This document shows positions 55,145-63,422 of a DNA stretch of 64,000 bases, piece by piece (position 1 is the first letter of the stretch; every line of letters begins with the position of its first letter). The stretch covers positions 1 to 64,000 of the forward strand of contig JACRCZ010000049.1 of NCBI GenBank assembly GCA_016218765.1, read 5' to 3'. Under the pieces are notes generated by a model. The model saw only the letters and a program-made list of their open reading frames with translations. It ran no database searches and had not been told where the DNA came from. A program made the position numbers and the translations under genes. Source of the stretch: Deltaproteobacteria bacterium. Lineage in GTDB: Bacteria > Myxococcota_A > Polyangia > DRWM01 > JAAZOP01.

Positions 55145-55190
55145 CATTGCCGGTTGCCCGTTGCCGGTCGCCTGTTGCCTGTTGCCCCCC
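55145..55190. repeat. GTTGCC short-period repeat
   Basis: CATTGCCGGTTGCCCGTTGC continues with units of (C/T)GTTGCC and a CCTGTTGCC variant. It fills the gap between the CBS and MoxR genes. A related CCACCAGCCACCGGCCACC run lies at 63338-63370. Confidence 0.55.
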
Positions 55191-55244
55191 ACACCTTCGT
55201 CGAGTACAAGGATCGCGGCCTTCACACGGGGGAGCAGAGGTTCC

Positions 55245-56111
55245 ATGCCGCAGCCGTTCGATCAATTCCAGGGCACGAGACGCTACATCGCTTCCCCCGA
55301 GCTGCGCGACGCCGTCAACGTCGCCGTCGCGCTCGCCCGCCCGCTCCTCGTTCGCGGGGAGCCCGGCACGGGCAAGACCCTGCTCGCCGAGAACGTCGCC
55401 GAGGCGCTCGGCATGCCGCTCATCAAGTGGTACATCAAGTCCACGACGAAGGCGGCCGAGGGGCTGTACGTCTACGACACGGTGGCCCGCCTCCACGACT
55501 CGCGTTTCGGCGACAAGGACGTCCGCGACATCCGGCAGTACATCCGGCTGGGCCCGCTGGGCGAGGCGTTCCGCTCCGACCGGCGCGTCGTGCTGCTGAT
55601 CGACGAGATCGACAAGGCGGATCTGGAGTTTCCCAACGACCTCCTGCGCGAGCTGGACGAGATGCGCTTCACGGTCCAGGAGACGGGGGACGAGTTCGTC
55701 GCGCAGCAGCGGCCGGTGGTGCTCATCACGAGCAACAACGAGAAGGAGCTGCCCGACGCGTTCCTGCGACGCTGCGTCTTCCACTTCATCGAGTTCCCCG
55801 GCACCGAGCTGATGGCGCAGATCGTCCGCGTCCACCACCCCGACCTGCCGCAGAAACTGCTGGAGAAGTGCCTGGAGCGCTTCTACTGGCTGCGGGAGAA
55901 CGTCGAGCTGCGCAAGCCGCCCTCGACCTCCGAGCTGATCGACTGGATTGCCGCGCTGCAGCGCGGGGGTCTGGGCGTGGACGCGCTCAAGAACGACGTC
56001 CCGTTCCTGGGGACGCTGATCAAGAAGGAAACCGATTTCGAGGTCGCCTCGGCCGCGATCCACGGACGCACCCAGCCGCGCAAGCCCGGCGCGGACTACC
56101 GCTGGCGATGA
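55245..56111 (+). CDS. MoxR-family AAA+ ATPase
   Basis: A 288-residue AAA+ protein. Walker A is GEPGTGKT, Walker B is VLLIDEIDKAD, and an Arg finger segment FLRRCVFHFIEFP follows. MoxR ATPases work with VWA partners as assembly or metal-insertion chaperones, as in RavA-ViaA or methanol dehydrogenase maturation. Start ATG at 55245 follows AGCAGAGG. The next gene, a CoxE-like VWA protein, starts inside the stop codon (ATGA), so the two are made together. Confidence 0.95.
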   Translation: MPQPFDQFQGTRRYIASPELRDAVNVAVALARPLLVRGEPGTGKTLLAENVAEALGMPLIKWYIKSTTKAAEGLYVYDTVARLHDSRFGDKDVRDIRQYIRLGPLGEAFRSDRRVVLLIDEIDKADLEFPNDLLRELDEMRFTVQETGDEFVAQQRPVVLITSNNEKELPDAFLRRCVFHFIEFPGTELMAQIVRVHHPDLPQKLLEKCLERFYWLRENVELRKPPSTSELIDWIAALQRGGLGVDALKNDVPFLGTLIKKETDFEVASAAIHGRTQPRKPGADYRWR

Positions 56112-57358
56112 GCGCCGGTACGACAACGACCACGACGACGACCACGCAGGCGACCGGGGTGTTCCTCGACCTGTTCTTCGCGCTCCGGAAACGGGGGGTC
56201 CCGGTGTCGCTGCAGGAGTGGCTGGCGCTCATGCAGGCCCTTTCGCTGGGGCTGGAGCGGCAGACGCTGACGGGGTTCTACCACCTCTGCCGGTCGTTGC
56301 TGGTCAAGACCGAGGCGCACTTCGACGCGTTCGACGAGGCGTTCCTGGAGGTCTTCCGGGGGTTGGAGCTGCCGATCGACCTGCCGGAGAAGCTGCGCGA
56401 GTGGCTGGCGGACCCGCTGCGCTGGGACCGCACGCTCTCGCCCGAGCTGCTGGCGCAGCTCAAGACGCTGGGGCTGGAGGAGCTGCTCAAGATGTTCGAG
56501 GAGCGGCTCCGGGAGCAGCAGGAGGCGCACCACGGCGGCAGCCACTGGATTGGCACCGGCGGAACCTCGCCCTTCGGTCACGGCGGGCGGCACCCGTCGG
56601 GTCTGCGCGTGGGCGGGCCGGGAGGAGCGCGCAGCGCGATCCGTGTCGCCGAGGAGCGGCGTTTCCGCACCTATCGCCACGACCGGGTGCTCGACACGCG
56701 CCAGCTCAAAGTGGCGTTGCGCGGGCTGCGCCAGCTCCGCCGCGAGGGCTGCAAGGACGAGCTGGACCTGGACGGGACGATCCGCCAGACGACGAAGAAC
56801 GCGGGCGAGCTGGAGCTGATCTTCCGCGCGCCGCGGATCAACGACGTCAAACTGCTGTTGATGATGGACGTCGGCGGGTCGATGGAGCCGTACGCGCAGC
56901 TCGTGGAGCACCTCTTCTCCGCCGCGCACGCGTCCCGGCACCTGAAGGATTTCCGCTTCTACTTCTTCCACAACTGCGTCTACGGGAAGATCTACCAGGA
57001 CAACTGGCTCCAGGAGGGCGTGCGCACGGGCGACGTGATGCGGCTGCTGGACGACCGGTACAAGCTGCTGCTGGTGGGCGACGCCTCGATGGCGCCCAGC
57101 GAGCTGATGGACCCGTGGGGAGCGCTGTACCGCTACGAGAACGATCCCGAGGCGGGCCGCGACTGGCTGTTGCGCCTCGCCCGCCGCTGGCCCCGTGCCG
57201 CGTGGCTCAATCCCGAGCCGCCACAGGCGTGGCGCTACGGCACCGCCTCGGTCATCGGCCGCATCTTCCCCATGTACCCGCTCACGCTCGACGGCCTCGA
57301 TGCGGCAATCCGTGCTCTGGTGGGCGTGCGCCGCCCTCCCCTCACCCGTCCTGCTTGA
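56108..57358 (+). CDS. CoxE-like VWA protein
   Basis: A 416-residue cytosolic protein partnered with the MoxR ATPase. The N-terminal region has a run of eight threonines (TTTTTTTT, residues 5-12), then a helical domain (GVPVSLQEWLALMQALSLGLERQ and FYHLCRSLLVKTEAHFDAFD). The C-terminal VWA domain has a MIDAS-like DVGGSME. Such pairs handle insertion of metal cofactors or disassembly of complexes. The MoxR-CoxE arrangement is common and the substrate complex is not in this window. It ends 17 bases inside the convergent SDR gene. Confidence 0.93.
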   Translation: MSAGTTTTTTTTTQATGVFLDLFFALRKRGVPVSLQEWLALMQALSLGLERQTLTGFYHLCRSLLVKTEAHFDAFDEAFLEVFRGLELPIDLPEKLREWLADPLRWDRTLSPELLAQLKTLGLEELLKMFEERLREQQEAHHGGSHWIGTGGTSPFGHGGRHPSGLRVGGPGGARSAIRVAEERRFRTYRHDRVLDTRQLKVALRGLRQLRREGCKDELDLDGTIRQTTKNAGELELIFRAPRINDVKLLLMMDVGGSMEPYAQLVEHLFSAAHASRHLKDFRFYFFHNCVYGKIYQDNWLQEGVRTGDVMRLLDDRYKLLLVGDASMAPSELMDPWGALYRYENDPEAGRDWLLRLARRWPRAAWLNPEPPQAWRYGTASVIGRIFPMYPLTLDGLDAAIRALVGVRRPPLTRPA

Positions 57359-58166
57359 ACGCGCGCGACCGCTTCTTGCCCACGGCGCGGGCGAGGACAC
57401 CCTGGACGAGCCACGGGAAGTGGCGGTAGGCGAACACGGCGGCCTTGCCGTGGACCGTGAGGACGACCTCGCGCTTGCGGTCCGCCGCGGCGACGACGAT
57501 CGCACGGGCGGCGCCCTCGGCCGACAGCCGCAGCCACTTCGGGATCGGGTCGCGCGCGCCCTCGCGCAGCTTCCCCTGGTTGTCGATGCGCCGGATGTCG
57601 GTCTCCACGAAGCCCGGGCTGACCAGGGTGACCGTCACGCCGTCGCGCGCCAGCTCGTCGTGGGCCGCCTCCGCCCAGCCGCGCACGGCGAACTTGCTCA
57701 TGCAGTAGGCCGAGGTGTTCCCCAGCGGCACGTGCCCGCTGACGCTGCCGGTGACCACGAACCGCCCACGGCTCTTCTTCAGCTCCGGCAGCGCGGCCTG
57801 GAACGTGCGCAGCACGCCGAAGACGTTGACCTCCATCTGTCGCCGGTAGTCCTCCAGCGCCAGCTCGTCGACCCGTCCGACGACCCCGAACCCGGCGTTG
57901 GCCACGACCACGTCGAGCTTGCCGAAACGCTCGATCGCCGCCGCCACCACGCGCTCGCAGTCCCCGTCCTTCCTGACATCGCACCCGGCGACCAGCGCCT
58001 TGCGCCCCGCCGCCTCGACGTCCTTCGCGACCGCCTCCAGCCGCTCCTCGCGCCGCGCGCAGAGCACGACATCGGCGCCCTCGCGCGCGAACTCCCGCGC
58101 CAGCGCCGCCCCGATTCCCGAGGAAGCGCCCGTCACCAACGCCACCCGATCGTCGAACCATCCCAT
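57342..58166 (-). CDS. Short-chain dehydrogenase/reductase
   Basis: A 274-residue SDR. It has TGASSGIG (NADP-type), NAGFG, the catalytic Ser (TGSVSGH), and Tyr-Lys in SAYCMSK. Its stop overlaps the convergent CoxE gene by 17 bases. The C-terminal 40 residues include an amphipathic stretch (FAYRHFPWLVQGVLARAVG) that may be a membrane-association helix, as in dehydrogenases of lipid metabolism. The substrate is unknown. Confidence 0.93.
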   Translation of the reverse strand: MGWFDDRVALVTGASSGIGAALAREFAREGADVVLCARREERLEAVAKDVEAAGRKALVAGCDVRKDGDCERVVAAAIERFGKLDVVVANAGFGVVGRVDELALEDYRRQMEVNVFGVLRTFQAALPELKKSRGRFVVTGSVSGHVPLGNTSAYCMSKFAVRGWAEAAHDELARDGVTVTLVSPGFVETDIRRIDNQGKLREGARDPIPKWLRLSAEGAARAIVVAAADRKREVVLTVHGKAAVFAYRHFPWLVQGVLARAVGKKRSRAFKQDG

Positions 58167-58185
58167 CCCGCACCTCGCTTCCCCC

Positions 58186-58251
58186 CCGCGCCCGTTCGCT
58201 TTCCCTGCGACCGTTCGACCGCTCGCCTCCCCTGCGACCGCTCGCTATCCC
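58186..58251. repeat. GACCG(C/T)TCG short repeat
   Basis: CGCCCGTTCGCTTTCCCTGC, GACCGTTCGACCGCTCGC and CCCTGCGACCGCTCGC form degenerate units of about 9-11 bases. The array lies between the SDR start and the stop of the acidic lipoprotein. Confidence 0.55.
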
Positions 58252-59622
58252 TTACTCGCACCGCGCGAGGCGGAACACGTGCAGCGCGGACCCTGCGCCG
58301 ACGGCCCACCCGACGTCTCCGCCCGGCCAGTTCGCGAAGTCGTCGCGGGCGGCGAAGGACGCGGACAAGGCGACCGGACCTTCGACGAATGCGCCTGCCG
58401 TCGAGACCACGGCGAAGGTCGCGGACGATCCGTCCTGCCAGGCCGCCAGGAGGTTTGCGCCGTAGGCCGCCAGGTGTGCCGCGGACTCGTCGCCCCCGGC
58501 GGTGTCGGTCAGGAAGAACGGGGTCCCCGGCGTCCCGTCGTTCGAGATGTGGACGAGCCCGACGTCCGCCGAGGAGCGCCCTTCGCGCGTGATGAAGCTG
58601 AGCCAGAAGCCGCCGGCGACGGGGACGAGGCCGCCGAGCGACGCGTCGCTGGTTCCCGCGCAATTTCCGGATGGTTCATCGCGAACCAGGTAGTTATGGG
58701 CGAAGTAGATCCCCTTTCCGGGGTAGCAGTCCGAGAGGCACACCGGGCCGAATGCCGTGCCGTTCCAGGCCAGGCGCACGTCGAGGCTGTGCGAGCAGCC
58801 CCAGTCCCACCCGGAGCCGGTGCGGGCGCCGGCGGCGTCGAGGTACTCGAGCCGGTCGCCCTGGTGGTTCCCGGAGGCGCCCCAGTTGCCGGTCTGGCCG
58901 TGGTAGATCGCGAGCTGCGTACCCGACCAGGCCAGGCGTCCGTCGTGCGACCAGTCGTCGATCCAGCGCGAGCCGTCGACGTCGTGGGACTCCGCGCCGA
59001 CCGTGATGACGGTGAACCGGACGCCGTCGGCGTCGCCGAAGCGGACCGCGACCATCTCGTCGTCGCGCCGGACGAGCACCGCGGCGCCGTCGTCCATCGC
59101 GACGAATCCTCGCAGCTCCGTGCCGGGCCCGCTCCAATCGGGGCCGCGGCGGGCGTCGTCCGGTCCGAGCGGCGTGACGTGGACCGCGCCGGTCCCGTCG
59201 GTCCAGGCCACCCGCGACGACCCGTCCGGCTGGGTCGCCAGGATCACGGGCCGGTCGGCGGACCACCAGCCCCCGCCGTACGTCTCGACGGGGTACGGCG
59301 AGACGTCGACGGTCGTCCTGTGCAAGCGATCCGCGAGGGTCGTGGAGCACGGCGGCGGGGTCGTCTCGTCGGCTCCGCCGTCGTCGGCCGGAGGCAGTTC
59401 CGGCGCCCCGTCCTCGAGGGCCGTTCCGTCCGATTCGTCGATGTCCTCGGGCCCGGGGGTGTCGATTCCGGCGTCGTCGGCGGGCGGAAGGTCGGGCGCG
59501 CCGTCCTCTCCCGGCGGGACATCGGTGGTCCCGTCCTCCGCGCCCGTCCCGTCGTCCCCGGACGAGCAGGCGGAAAGCGCGGCAAGGGCGAGGCCGAGCG
59601 CGAGGGCTTTGGTTCGCTGCAT
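58252..59622 (-). CDS. Acidic-linker lipoprotein of unknown function
   Basis: A 456-residue protein with GGGAGGAG before the ATG and a lipobox (AALSACSSG). A very acidic linker (residues about 20-100; DDGTGAEDG, PADDAGIDTPGPEDID) precedes a beta-rich domain of WSADRP, LAWSGTQLAIYHGQ and similar strand repeats. They resemble beta-propeller blades, possibly five or six. No family is recognised. The acidic tether type recurs in other lipoproteins of the window. Confidence 0.85.
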   Translation of the reverse strand: MQRTKALALGLALAALSACSSGDDGTGAEDGTTDVPPGEDGAPDLPPADDAGIDTPGPEDIDESDGTALEDGAPELPPADDGGADETTPPPCSTTLADRLHRTTVDVSPYPVETYGGGWWSADRPVILATQPDGSSRVAWTDGTGAVHVTPLGPDDARRGPDWSGPGTELRGFVAMDDGAAVLVRRDDEMVAVRFGDADGVRFTVITVGAESHDVDGSRWIDDWSHDGRLAWSGTQLAIYHGQTGNWGASGNHQGDRLEYLDAAGARTGSGWDWGCSHSLDVRLAWNGTAFGPVCLSDCYPGKGIYFAHNYLVRDEPSGNCAGTSDASLGGLVPVAGGFWLSFITREGRSSADVGLVHISNDGTPGTPFFLTDTAGGDESAAHLAAYGANLLAAWQDGSSATFAVVSTAGAFVEGPVALSASFAARDDFANWPGGDVGWAVGAGSALHVFRLARCE

Positions 59623-59736
59623 GGGGTGTCTCCTCCCGGGGACGTGTGTACCGCAGGCGGGGTTCCGGGTCCAGCGCTTCCCGGGGCTGCGGATTGGCAG
59701 TCCGTTCTCCCCGAGTGGTGGTACTACTTCGCGACG

Positions 59737-60831
59737 ATGCATCCGCGCCGCGGCCATTTGCCGACCTTGCTCCTGCTGCTCGCCCTGCCCGGCTGTCGCG
59801 GCCGTTCCGAGCCCGCCGGGCGACCGGGCAGCGTGGCCGCGGAGGCCTCCGCGGCGGCCGCGCCTACACCGGTCGACGCGAACGCGACGAGGTCGTCGGA
59901 GACATCCCCGCCCCCCGAAGACGGCGGCGAGGCGACGCCGGCACCCGCCCCGCTGCTCGCCGGGACCCTCGTCGCTCCGGAGGAGGTCGTCGCCGATCGG
60001 CCGTTCGACGTGAGTCTGGTGCTTGAGAACCGGGGGACCGCGGCCGCGCGCGTGCGGTTGGCCGATGGTGGCTCCGGCACCTCGCCCGCGATGCGCGTCG
60101 ATCTCGGAAACGGCATCACCGCGACCGTTCCCTTGGCGGCGGGAACGGCGCCGCCGTCGCCGGACGTCGGAGGGTGGCTCGACCTCGAGCCGGGCACCCC
60201 GCTGAGGGTGCCGTTGTCCCCGGTTCGCGCGCCGACCGCCGCCGGGCCGATCCGGCTGGCGCTCTCGCTGCGGCTGGTCGACGACGCGGGCCGCGAGATC
60301 ATCCTGGAACCGCCGCCCGCCAACCTCCGGGTGACCTGGACCGGCCTGTCGGTCCTCCACATCGGGGACTCGTTGGCGGCAGGCCGCTACGGCAGGCGCC
60401 TCGGCGAGCTGGTGCGCGAGGCGGGAGGGACCTATCGTCTCGAGGGCTGGGAGGGCGCCGGTGCTCCCCGGTGGCTCGGCTCCGACCGTCTGGCGCATCT
60501 TCTGCGGGACGTAGTTCCGGACATCGTCATCGTGACGCTCGGGACGAACGAGTACGAGCTGCACGACCCGGCGGAGTACCTGCACTGGTGGGACCGGTTG
60601 GCGGAGCGGGTCGGCGAGCGGCGTTGCTTCTGGATCGGGCCGCCGCGCCTGGAGGGCGTCGACCAGTTCGTGGAGGAAGCGCGCGGCCGGACGGGGCCGT
60701 GCCCGTACTTCGACTCGCGCCCCGTCGCCGTCCCCAACGCCGGGCGGGCCCGCGACCACTTCGGGAACGAGCGGGCCGAGGCGTGGGCGGAGGCGGTGTG
60801 GGGCTGGATCGCGACCCAGTGGAGGCCGTGA
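59737..60831 (+). CDS. SGNH/GDSL-hydrolase-like lipoprotein
   Basis: A 364-residue lipoprotein with a lipobox (LLALPGC). Residues about 35-200 form a linker and a beta-sandwich-like segment. The C-terminal 160 residues have the SGNH blocks: VLHIGDSLAAGRYG (Ser nucleophile), GTNEYE (oxyanion block, Glu where Asp is usual), and a candidate His in DHFGNERA. O-acetyl esterase or sugar-ester hydrolase activity in the envelope is plausible. Spacing of the last block is not the classical DxxH. It is transcribed away from the acidic lipoprotein. Confidence 0.85.
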   Translation: MHPRRGHLPTLLLLLALPGCRGRSEPAGRPGSVAAEASAAAAPTPVDANATRSSETSPPPEDGGEATPAPAPLLAGTLVAPEEVVADRPFDVSLVLENRGTAAARVRLADGGSGTSPAMRVDLGNGITATVPLAAGTAPPSPDVGGWLDLEPGTPLRVPLSPVRAPTAAGPIRLALSLRLVDDAGREIILEPPPANLRVTWTGLSVLHIGDSLAAGRYGRRLGELVREAGGTYRLEGWEGAGAPRWLGSDRLAHLLRDVVPDIVIVTLGTNEYELHDPAEYLHWWDRLAERVGERRCFWIGPPRLEGVDQFVEEARGRTGPCPYFDSRPVAVPNAGRARDHFGNERAEAWAEAVWGWIATQWRP

Positions 60832-60844
60832 GCGCGCCGCGGGC

Positions 60845-61426
60845 CTACGGCACGGCAGTACTCAAGTAGTCCAGGAGCGCCGCCCGCTCCTCGTCGTTGA
60901 GGCGGGCGCCCTTGCGCACCATGCTTCGCACCGTGCGGTCCCACCAGTCGCGGTCCCGGCCGCGGGCGCGGTCGATGCGCGAGGCCGTGTGGCATCGCGT
61001 GCAGCGCGACCGGACGAGCGCCGCGGCATCGATGGCGGGGGCGGCGGGAGCGGCCTCGGCGGCGGGCTCCGCGGCGTCCGGAGGCGAACCGCTCGCCGCC
61101 TCGGCGGGCTCGGTCGCCGCGGCATCGCCGCTTCCCGCCGGGGACGCGGCCTGCGCCTCGGCGGGATCACCGGCGGCGTCGGCGGGCGTCGGCGAAGCGG
61201 AGGCCTCGGGGCCCTCCGGCGGCTGAGCCGTCGATGCCTCCGCGCCGGCCGGCGCGGCGCCTGCGGGAGGCGGCGGCGCACCGGCGTCGGGCTCCGCGAG
61301 TCCGGTCGAGGCGGCGGACTCGCTGGGGGCCGCGGGCTCCTTGCGACACGCCGGTTGGACGAGCATCGTGGCGGCGAAGGCGAAGAGCGGGATCGAGCGA
61401 ATTGACGGCCTGCGAGGGAACGACAT
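60845..61426 (-). CDS. Single-heme cytochrome-like lipoprotein
   Basis: A 193-residue protein with a lipobox-like signal (VQPACRKE). A long Ala/Pro/Glu/Ser-rich linker covers about residues 29-135. The C-terminal 55 residues carry one heme motif (CTRCH) with a WWDRTVRSMVRKGA segment whose Met may be the axial ligand, then DEERAALLDYLS. Domains of this kind occur in quinohemoprotein-type oxidoreductases. An electron-carrier role is inferred, with no obvious partner in the window. Confidence 0.85.
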   Translation of the reverse strand: MSFPRRPSIRSIPLFAFAATMLVQPACRKEPAAPSESAASTGLAEPDAGAPPPPAGAAPAGAEASTAQPPEGPEASASPTPADAAGDPAEAQAASPAGSGDAAATEPAEAASGSPPDAAEPAAEAAPAAPAIDAAALVRSRCTRCHTASRIDRARGRDRDWWDRTVRSMVRKGARLNDEERAALLDYLSTAVP

Positions 61427-61472
61427 GGACGTGGTCTCCTTTCCGTCCGATCGGACCGCGAAAACGCGGTCT

Positions 61473-62234
61473 TCACAACACCCAGGGGATCAGCGCCTTG
61501 CGCTCCGGGGGGTAGTCCGCGAACGTCTTGCGGTACCAGCGGCGGTGGGAGATCGCGCGCGGGACGAGGTTGGCGGCCGTCCAGACGGCGAAGGCGATGC
61601 CGCCCAGCGACCACGTGAACAGCGCCCACCCGAACCACTCCATCAGCTCGCCCAGGTAATTCGGCGAGGCGACCAGCCGGTGCAAGCCCTCGCTCGGAAC
61701 CTTGTAGCCGGACTCGCCCGGCTTCCGCAGGCGCCGCAGCACCTCGTCCGAGTGGATGTTGATCGCCATGCCGGCGACGAACAGGGCGACGCCGCAAAGG
61801 AAGCGGGGATCGAGCAGCCAGTCGCGCCCGAGGCGCGGGCCGAGGTCGAAGAGCCAGGCGCCCTGCAGGTAGGCGTTGACCAGGTTGAAGAGCAGCGCGA
61901 TGCCGACGATCACCAGCGGCGTGCGCCGGTCGCCGGCGCGCCGGCGGAACGGGAAGACGAACGTGCGCTGCAGGTAGTGCGCCTCCCACAGCACGAGGAA
62001 GATCCACGGGACGAGATCCGCCGTGCGGTCGCCCAGCGCGAAGAGGGCGAGCATCCCGAGCGGCGCGGGGGCCTCCATGAGGACCCAGGCCGCCGTGGAG
62101 TGGATGGACGGGCCCCATCCCCCGCGGCCGTGACGCCCGTACGGCGCCGTGACGAAGAGCAGCAGGACGAACACGGCGGAGCCGATGCCGAGCCAGACCC
62201 AGAAGACGAGCCGGTAGAGCTCTTCGGGGCTCAA
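61473..62234 (-). CDS. 3-oxo-5-alpha-steroid 4-dehydrogenase (SRD5A)-like membrane protein
   Basis: A 253-residue membrane protein with about six hydrophobic segments. The C-terminal half matches the steroid 5-alpha-reductase family very closely: INIHSDEVLRRLRKPGESGY, SEGLHRLVASPNYLGELMEW and a terminal RKTFADYPPERKALIPW. Human SRD5A1 and related reductases share these motifs. The reaction is NADPH-dependent reduction of a 4-ene steroid or of a similar enone lipid. The TTG start at 62234 overlaps the upstream SDR stop by four bases. Substrate is not known; a sterol role is suggested by the partner gene. Confidence 0.9.
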   Translation of the reverse strand: MSPEELYRLVFWVWLGIGSAVFVLLLFVTAPYGRHGRGGWGPSIHSTAAWVLMEAPAPLGMLALFALGDRTADLVPWIFLVLWEAHYLQRTFVFPFRRRAGDRRTPLVIVGIALLFNLVNAYLQGAWLFDLGPRLGRDWLLDPRFLCGVALFVAGMAINIHSDEVLRRLRKPGESGYKVPSEGLHRLVASPNYLGELMEWFGWALFTWSLGGIAFAVWTAANLVPRAISHRRWYRKTFADYPPERKALIPWVL

Positions 62235-63241
62235 CGTGCGGCCTTCCGCTTCGCCCCCTCGAGCATTCCGGCCTCGCGGAACCACGCGTACGAGTCGGCG
62301 ATCGTCTCCTCCAGGGGACGGGCGGAGTAGCCCAGGTCGGTCTGGGCGCGCTCGCTGGAGATCCGCCGGTTGGAGTACTGCAGCGCGTGGAGCGACTCGA
62401 AGGTGTACAGCGGGCGCGTCCGCGTCAGCTTCGCCCAGCCCAGGGCGAAAGGAACGCCGACCTTCGCCAGCCACAAGGGCGACGTGAAGCGCGGCGGCCG
62501 GACCCCCGTCACGGACGCCGCCACGTGCGCCAGCTCCTTGACCGTGCGCCACTTGCCGCCCAGGAGGTAGTTGGTGCCCGTCCGGCCCCGGGTCTCGGCG
62601 GCCATCGCGGCGGCGACGACATCGCGCACGTCGACCCAGTCGAACCCGCCGCCCACCAGCGACGGCAGGCGGCGGAAGTACAGGTCGAGGAGCACCTGCC
62701 CCAGCCGGGACGGCTTGAAATCGAACGGGCCGATGACGGACGTCGGGTGCACGATCACCGCGTCGAGGCCCTTCTTCACTCCGTCCCAGACCTCGCGCTG
62801 GCCTGCCGCCTTGGTCTGATCGTAGACCGGCGCGCGCCCGCTTTGCTCCAGCGGCCGGCCCTCGTCGAGCTGCTCGAGCAGCGGGATCTGCTCGAAGGCG
62901 TGGATCGAGCTGAAGTGGATCAGGCGCTTGACCTTGGCGTCCAGGCAGGCCGCGACGACGTTGTGCGGGCCCTCGACGTTGGTCCGGCGCACGCGGCCGT
63001 CGGGGTCGCCCTCGATGGTGATGATCGCCGCGAGGTGGTACACGACCTCGACGCCTTCCATGGCCGGCCGCAGCGTCGCCGGGTCGAGCACGTCCCCCTT
63101 CACCCGCTCGACGTCCAGCCCCTCCAGTGCCCGCGTGTCGTTGTGGACCAGGGCGCGCACCTTGCGGCCCTGCGCGAGGAGCGCGCGCACGAGGTTGCCG
63201 CCGACGTGGCCTGCCGCTCCGGTGACCAGAACCAGCCCCAT
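62231..63241 (-). CDS. Extended SDR, 3-beta-hydroxysteroid dehydrogenase-like
   Basis: A 336-residue NAD(P)-dependent epimerase/dehydrogenase of the extended SDR type. It has an N-terminal TGAAGHVGG, an active-site VYDQTKAAGQ (YxxxK), HPTSVIGPFD, and a substrate domain in the last 100 residues. 3-beta-HSD and NSDHL-type sterol dehydrogenases are the nearest functional class I can suggest, in line with the 5-alpha-reductase that follows it. Sugar-nucleotide epimerases and dihydroflavonol reductase-like enzymes share these motifs, so sterol specificity is inference. Confidence 0.88.
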   Translation of the reverse strand: MGLVLVTGAAGHVGGNLVRALLAQGRKVRALVHNDTRALEGLDVERVKGDVLDPATLRPAMEGVEVVYHLAAIITIEGDPDGRVRRTNVEGPHNVVAACLDAKVKRLIHFSSIHAFEQIPLLEQLDEGRPLEQSGRAPVYDQTKAAGQREVWDGVKKGLDAVIVHPTSVIGPFDFKPSRLGQVLLDLYFRRLPSLVGGGFDWVDVRDVVAAAMAAETRGRTGTNYLLGGKWRTVKELAHVAASVTGVRPPRFTSPLWLAKVGVPFALGWAKLTRTRPLYTFESLHALQYSNRRISSERAQTDLGYSARPLEETIADSYAWFREAGMLEGAKRKAAR

Positions 63242-63337
63242 GGACTCGCTTCTCCCTTCCCCCCGCCGGGGGCGGGACAATACGCGCACCGGCCGCCGCC
63301 GCGCAACGCCCGGGATTCTCCCGGCCTGCGCCGCGCC

Positions 63338-63370
63338 GCCACCAGCCACCGGCCACCAGCGACCGGCCCG
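63338..63370. repeat. CCACCAGCCACCGG short repeat
   Basis: GCCACCAGCCACCGGCCACC followed by AGCGACCGG is a degenerate 7-8-base repeat in the gap between the divergent SDR and PAS-GGDEF genes. It resembles the reverse complement of the GTTGCC run at 55145 only loosely. Confidence 0.45.
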
Positions 63371-63422
63371 TTCGGGCGTCGGCGTGGACATCCGGGGCCG
63401 GCGCGACTAGATTCCGCCGCCG

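Noticed and set aside
57342-57358. Convergent 17-base overlap of CoxE and SDR stops as a regulatory antisense
   Set aside because: Such short tail overlaps are common in compact genomes. No further evidence of regulation was seen.
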